Assembly (NCBI GenBank): GCA_002150815.3
Contig: NDFF03000094.1
Coordinates: 62,001 to 126,000, forward strand
Direction of reading: 5' to 3'
Origin: Grammothele lineata
Taxonomy: Eukaryota > Basidiomycota > Agaricomycetes > Polyporales > Polyporaceae
Length of the DNA: 64,000 bases
In this document: in pieces, positions 59,239-64,000 of the stretch
Numbering within the stretch: the first letter of the stretch is position 1
How the letters are laid out: each line of letters opens with the position of its first letter
Translations under genes and position numbers: made by a program
The notes under the pieces: generated by a model
The model's input: the letters and a program-made list of their open reading frames with translations, nothing else
Database searches by the model: none
What the model was told of the DNA's origin: nothing

Positions 59239-60111
59239 GGGTCTCTAACAAGGCTAAGCGGGCTAGACATTCATTATCCGTCACGGGTATTTCCCAAGTA
59301 TGTCTCTGTATCGCCGAGGTTCTCACGGGAATCATGTGTACTCTATGTGCGCGTAGTACTGGGTGGATTGCGATGCGATGACATACGTAGAACATGGTGA
59401 CCTTCAAGCTGCGGCGAAAGCTTGGGAGTGCTGGTAGTCATGCATCGAGCTCGTAAAACACGTAGATTACTGCTGAAAGCCCGTTGTGCAGACGGAGATA
59501 TTCGGAGATAAACTCATGAGAAATGTCCAGCGAGCGTTGGTGGAAGCGCAGAGATAACTTTTCGATCCGCGTAGACGCCAATACTCGCGGATTCGTCAAG
59601 TCCGATTCCTTCGGAACCCGGGTAGTAATGGTATCCCCCTCTGCACGAGTCTGGCATTAATATTGAATGGTTTGCTCTCGAGTCCCTAACGATGTGTTTT
59701 CGCCAGCTAGGCCACTGGCCACCGTAATGTTTCTTCGAACGTAGTACACGAGGAACGAAGAAGGATTCCAGTCAGCGTGCGTGGCTACGTCCCAGATCGC
59801 CAGGGGCTGCGATGCCGCATCCCGCACTGACCACCGGTCCTTGTGCCGAGTACCATAGAAAGGTCTGCGCTAGGACGAGTCGCTAAAGAAGCCGAACGCA
59901 TGAGCAGCTCGCAACTTTTCCTACGCTCTCCCTCCGCCCAGAACATATCCAGGTGATGATTTCCCGCTCTAGGGGCTGCCAGAGGCCAACCGCGCCGGAG
60001 GTACTCAACCCAAGGGCCATGTAGAGGTCTGCGCCGTCAGCTACTGGGCAGGGTTCACGTAGTAGAGCGCACATCAATCCTTCCCATCAGCAACGCGCGG
60101 AATTGGTCTGC

Positions 60112-60737
60112 CTACGCCAACGATATCGAGACTTCATAGAGAATTTGGCCCCGCGGCCTGTGGCCTAGCGATCTTGGCATCGAGTTCACGACGCGGGTTT
60201 GAGATTGAAGTGTATGAGGATCATCACTGACGAAACTACCATACACTGCTGTACCGCTGGAAGGGAATATCGTAGACCATTGTGCCGGAATTTCGAGCAG
60301 TAACTTAATATGCTGTGAAGTGTCGTTACCAGAACTAACGGCATTAGAAGCTGCGTCTCTATCAGCATAACTTCGAGCCTCATCCTCGGGCACGAACGGA
60401 ACACCAACCTCATATGATGATTCCTAAGCCTCGGACGAGGAAAGTTATATGCAACAATTCCGGTAGTGAACAGTTGGGATCTGGTTCTTACGATGTCGAA
60501 GGCATGGACGGCAACCAGTGGGCGAAGGGCGTGTGTACGATTGGCGTCGATATTTTTGGAGGATGGGTGAGGAACGACCAGCAAAGAACCCCAACGTATG
60601 TTGGACAGCATCCGCGTATACGCGATGGAGTTGGGGAAGAGGTCGTGAAATTCAACGGGACGCAGCCCCGTACGCGAGCTCGCCGGCGGCGTCAAATCAC
60701 ATGCGCCTTCCTTTCCCCATGATCGCATGGGTGGCAT
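60112..60737 (-). CDS. Possible unrecognised two-exon gene (weak)
   Basis: An ATG at 60737 opens a frame to about 60490 (with LFPNSIAYTRMLSNIRWGSL), and a second frame from about 60410 to a stop at 60112 encodes FVPEDEARSYADRDAASNAV and further ordinary-looking sequence ending SISLA. Sensible amino-acid composition is the only support. I know no related family, no firm splice pair was found, and it would share the promoter with the SCP2 gene. It may be a decayed gene or chance. Confidence 0.2.
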
Positions 60738-60791
60738 ACATCATCGCGGGGAAATGCGCCCAACGCCCACACCCCCCTTCTTCTTTCTCCA

Positions 60792-60797
60792 TATAAA
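60792..60797 (+). promoter_or_regulatory. TATA box of the SCP2 gene
   Basis: TATAAA 58 bp upstream of the ATG, preceded by a C/T-rich run. A perfect TATA box this close to a small, probably highly expressed gene is a good core-promoter candidate. Confidence 0.55.
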
Positions 60798-60849
60798 CCT
60801 GCTGGACGTAGCTTTCTCTTCTACTCGTGCCACGTACCCGTAAGACGCC

Positions 60850-61411
60850 ATGTCTGATATCAAGGTCGACGGTTTCAAGGTACGTACTCCGTGTCTTCGG
60901 TACAGACCGAACAGCTTAATGGTGCTCTACTCTACATAGGCTTCTGAGATCCTCGCTGCGCTGGCAGAGGTCTTCAACAACTACAGCGAGCAGGAGAAGA
61001 AGAGCCAGATCAAGAAGGTACGAGTCCCTCACTATGACCGCTCGCGACGTGTTGACCAGGCCGTTGCCCCTCTAGACCAACGGAATCTTCGAAATGCGCG
61101 TGAAGAACGCCGAGGGCAAGGAGGGCGTCTGGACCATTGACCTGAAGAACACTGGCACTGTCTACAAGGGCGAACCCAAGCAGAAGGCGAACGTTACTAT
61201 CATCCTCTCTGACGAGACCTTCACCCAGTTGGCGGAGGGCAAGCTTGACGGTCAGAAAGCGTTCATGAGCGGCAAGTTGAAGACGAAGGGTAACATGATG
61301 TTCGCTACCAAGCTCGACGGTGTTCTGAAGGTACGTTTTGACTGCATTGTTCATTATCACTTATGGCTGACGCGGCACGTTCAGGCCGCGAAGGCGAAGG
61401 CGAAGCTGTAA
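60850..61411 (+). CDS. Peroxisomal SCP2-like sterol/lipid carrier protein
   Basis: Single SCP2 domain that binds fatty acyl-CoA or sterols in peroxisomes. Exons 60850-60879, 60940-61017, 61076-61330 and 61385-61411 give 129 aa, the size of stand-alone fungal SCP2. Domain blocks: ASEILAALAEVFNNYSEQEK, GIFEMRVKNAEGKEGVWTID, then NVTIILSDETFTQLAEGKLD and the C-terminal QKAFMSGKLKTKGNMMFATK. The last exon encodes only AAKAKAKL, so the protein ends in the peroxisomal import tripeptide AKL. The start ATG gives the short leader MSDIKVDGFK. Confidence 0.96.
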
Positions 61412-61529
61412 AACATGCCCGTACTCACACCATTCTCTATGTTATGATTTAATACATTGTATTCGGGTATACCCATCTTACACGAACGAAATAAAACGTC
61501 TGATTCATGCGTTTGCACAACCAAGTTGC

Positions 61530-62601
61530 CTACAAGGTCTTCTCCAGGGCTATCAGCTCTTCCAGTTTGGCACTGGCTGCTGGGCCCAACACCTCTAAAT
61601 CCCTCGGAGTCAACGGCCCCCTCACGTTCACGGACCCATAGCCGAAATGCTTCGACACGACCGCCTTGATTCCCGCAATGCTGCCCAACTTCTGCAGCTC
61701 CCAGTCCGCACATGCCAGCAGCGCTTGCAGCTTTTGCGCCTCGGCCAACTTGCCCTCCTTCCACAGCTTATAAAATTCCGCGTGCGCTTTGGGCGCAACG
61801 TTTGGAAGCGCACCAATGATACCGGCACTGCCGACGACGAGGCCTTGCAGAAAAACTGACGAAGAACCGGGGAAGGCGGCGAACTTGGAGGCGGGGAGTG
61901 ACGCGGTGAGACGATTCAGCTTCCCTACATCGGCGCAGGAGAGCTTAGTGCCGACAATGTTGGGGTGCTGACCAAGCTCGGCGATGATGTCAGAGTCGAG
62001 GTTGAGCCCCGCGGTCACCACGGGGAAGTTGTAGATCATGGTCGGGATGGGAGACGCGTCTGCGACCTATGCGAGTAGACCGTGCTCAGGGGAGAGTGGA
62101 GGAGAACTAGAAGGGGTCGACACGTACGTCTCGGTGGAACTTCAATATCCGCTCCTTCGTCATCTGGTTCGGCCACACACCCGGGGTGAGGACAAGGGCG
62201 TGCGATGCCCCCGCCTCCTTCGCGTCCGCGCAGAGCTTCTTAGTCTCCCTCGTGGACTGCCCACCCGTCCCGGCAATGACGAGAACGTTCTGAAAACCGT
62301 TCTCATCAAGGGTATCGCGGGTGAGGCGGATCGCGGCCTTGCGTTCGTCGTGGGAGAGGTGCTGTGCCTCTCCGTTGCTGCCCTGTACGAGGATTCCCGT
62401 CACACCTCCCTGAAACACAAGGTGACAGAATGTCAGTATCGAAGAGAAACTTGTCTCGGGGAGGAGGTCCGGACTGACCTGGGCGAGGCGGAGGACGTGA
62501 GCCTTGATAGATGGGACATCAAGATCTTCGTTCTCGTCGAAGAAGAGGACCGCAGGGACGTAGATGCCAGAGGGTGGAGGTGAGCTGTTCGTGCTTGCCA
62601 T
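61530..62601 (-). CDS. DapA-family aldolase (dihydrodipicolinate synthase-like)
   Basis: Schiff-base lyase of the pyruvate aldolase group. Exons 62601-62479, 62409-62128 and 62066-61530 give 313 aa, a normal length. The TIM-barrel motifs are clear: GILVQGSNGEAQHLSHDER (the GTTGE-type substrate loop), VLVIAGTGGQSTRETKKL, TMIYNFPVVTAG with the catalytic Tyr, and IVGTKLSCADVG with the Schiff-base Lys near residue 175. Fungi make lysine by the aminoadipate route, so lysine biosynthesis is unlikely. Fungal members include 2-keto-3-deoxy-L-galactonate aldolase of pectin sugar breakdown and 4-hydroxy-2-oxoglutarate aldolase; either role is inference. It converges on the SCP2 gene. Confidence 0.92.
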
Positions 62602-63237
62602 GAAGATCTATTAGGTAGATAGAGCCCCGGCAGCTACGAGGATTGTCGACGTAGGGAATCGGCGGCGAGATGATCGTTGGATAGATAGTCACGACAGGGA
62701 GAGGTACTCAGCGATCGGCCCGGGAGCATCACGATAGGACATGGTTTTAGCACACCACTGGCCCTCGGGAGGATGCCCACGATGGTCCGCGTTTTCACAT
62801 GGTATGGAAATACAGCACAGGTACTGTGTCCGATATATAGCTGGACGTTGGGCGAAAGGGGCGCGTGGCCAGGTTATCGTAACATTAGGAAGTAACATGG
62901 GTGAGAGTCGGATACGATTCATACGAAGCCGGACAGTCGCTTGGACAAATAGTACACTTGAAACTCCGATGTTATCAATTGGAATCCCGATATTCTTTCT
63001 ATCGGTACGCTTCTTGTCATGCCGACCGCTCGCGTGTATGCGTGCATTACGCGCTAGTCGCGCCTGAGCTTCTTGCACATTCTCCTCGACCTCCTTCCTC
63101 TTCTTCACTCGTTCCGGCTTCTCTGCTGGTCGGACAACAGCAGCGGCCAGTCTACAACGCTGCGTCAAGCAGCGTCTTATGACTAGGCCAGGCACGTATA
63201 ACGACTCCGACACCATCAGGCCCCTCCGATATTCACA
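62602..63237. other. Divergent promoter region, aldolase / MGM1
   Basis: 636 bp between outward-facing starts. No coding frame with family resemblance. The 3' half (63060-63237) is rich in C and T. Confidence 0.5.
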
Positions 63238-64000
63238 ATGTACGCCTCTTTCCGCCGCCGCGTTTCGTCGGCCTTCACGCCTCGCAAGGCGTCGACGTAC
63301 GGACCTGCTGCAGCGGCGCGCCAGCAGACTGCAGGGCCCTCCCGTCCGGTTCACCGCCAATTCGCGACGCTCCTGACGAATACACACCTCCGGACTCGCT
63401 CGCGGTACGGCGTGCAGGCGGCGTCGATCCGGCGTGTGCATGTCCGCGCGCTCTCGTACTCTTCCATCCCGCGCTTCGTCCTCCGCGCGTTCCGCGTACC
63501 CGTCGCGACCGCGACCGTCGGCGCGGGCGGGTTCACGTACGCGAACTACAAGTTCGAAGGTAAGCAGCTTCGTCGGCAGTCTAGACTATAGCTCGGCGCG
63601 TTCGAGACCGTAGCTTAGAGTATGGTTGCCGGAGCAGGTCTAGGAAGAGGGACGGGCCGCGGACTGACGCGTACTCTGTTCCAGAGTTTAAGAAGAAGAC
63701 GAATGAGGCATTTTCTACGGTACAGGACACTATCACCGACGTCTTTGACGCGGCTTCGGGCGCAATGAAGACCGTCTCGGACCGAATGTCGGATGTCAAG
63801 CTTCCCTCCATGGAGACACCCCAGTTCCTCAAGGATCTCTTCTCGTCTACGGAGGGAGGAAGCCATGAGGAAGGACGCGAGGACTCAGGATCATCTTCCA
63901 AGAAACGGCGACCGGAAGGCGACGACGCGGCAGCTCTTGCAGCTATGATGGCGGCCACTTCGCTGTCTGCCTCGGATTCCAAGGCTGGAGACAACTCAAA
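63238..64000 (+). CDS. MGM1: Mitochondrial dynamin-like GTPase Mgm1/OPA1, N-terminal part
   Basis: Inner-membrane dynamin needed for mitochondrial fusion and cristae shape. Exons 63238-63559 and 63685 to the window end give the first about 212 aa. A long Arg/Ser/Ala-rich targeting sequence ([20 protein letters not shown]) is followed by the hydrophobic inner-membrane anchor [20 protein letters not shown], then [20 protein letters not shown] and a helix ending TPQFLKDLF, the pattern of fungal Mgm1 before the GTPase domain. A low-complexity acidic/basic linker begins ([16 protein letters not shown]). The GTPase, middle and effector domains lie beyond the right edge, so identity rests on the N-terminal pattern only. 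Confidence 0.78.

Larger units (their letters stand above)
59239..60849. other. Intergenic, monooxygenase and SCP2 upstream regions
   Basis: 1.6 kb between outward-facing starts. From 59240 to 60110 nothing coding is seen. 60112-60737 on the minus strand holds open frames that might be two exons of an unrecognised gene (listed separately). The last 150 bases are the SCP2 promoter. Confidence 0.45.

Noticed and set aside
59239..59270. Alternative ATG at 59270 for the monooxygenase
   Set aside because: It uses another frame through the first intron and does not yield the Cys-Gly-Gly-Gly flavin motif in context; the ATG at 59238 does after splicing.
1..64000. CRISPR arrays, insertion sequences, phage or operon-type bacterial systems
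   Set aside because: No direct-repeat arrays, terminal inverted repeats or transposase motifs were seen; the spliced genes are eukaryotic.

Overview
This window is chromosomal DNA of a filamentous basidiomycete, most likely an Agaricomycete. Genes are dense and mostly single-copy housekeeping genes. They are broken by many short GT-AG introns of about 45-65 bp, coding sequence is GC-rich, and the protein families are fungal: Mgm1, Erg28, WC-2, Sds22, Prmt5, Xfp and PDR transporters. I saw no virus, CRISPR array, insertion sequence or intact transposon. I built every gene model by hand, joining exons where conserved motifs, splice signals and reading phase agreed. I checked that all complete models total a multiple of three.

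Layout. 1-1509 (-): vacuolar Ca2+/H+ exchanger, cut by the left edge. 1510-6899: gene-poor block. 6900-9323 (-): F-box/LRR protein. 9324-13067: second gene-poor block with one possible mitochondrial leader ORF. 13068-13721 (-): ERG28. 14240-17926 (+): large Ser/Pro-rich protein. 18847-19937 (-): thiamin pyrophosphokinase, sharing a 230-bp promoter with a tail-anchored CS-domain protein (20168-22259, +). 22496-22871 (+): molybdopterin synthase small subunit. 23042-24086 (+): metallo-beta-lactamase-fold hydrolase. 24129-25492 (-): CCDC174-like protein. 26458-27971 (-): Sds22. 29160-31831 (-): PAS-GATA regulator of the WC-2 type. 33211-34196 (+): ankyrin protein. 34608-37786 (+): PRMT5. 38153-39190 (+): GPI-anchored surface protein. 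39579-44149 (+): very acidic E/V/A/P-rich protein ending in a CVIM prenylation box. 45064-46650 (-) and 47232-50042 (+): acetate kinase and phosphoketolase, divergent from one promoter. 50419-55664 (-): PDR-type ABC transporter. 57329-59238 (-): salicylate hydroxylase-like monooxygenase. 60850-61411 (+): peroxisomal SCP2 protein. 61530-62601 (-): DapA-family aldolase. 63238-64000 (+): start of the mitochondrial fusion GTPase Mgm1.

Two functional groupings stand out. Phosphoketolase makes acetyl phosphate and acetate kinase converts it to acetate and ATP, and their genes share one upstream region. The PDR transporter and the aromatic monooxygenase are neighbours on one strand and could serve aromatic detoxification; that link is inference. 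The most unusual locus is the acidic CaaX protein at 39.6-44.1 kb: a W-x-P-S-Y-S-V motif occurs five times, once in each of five successive exons. The window also has several microexons (8, 10, 12 and 18 nt) and one probable GC-AG intron.
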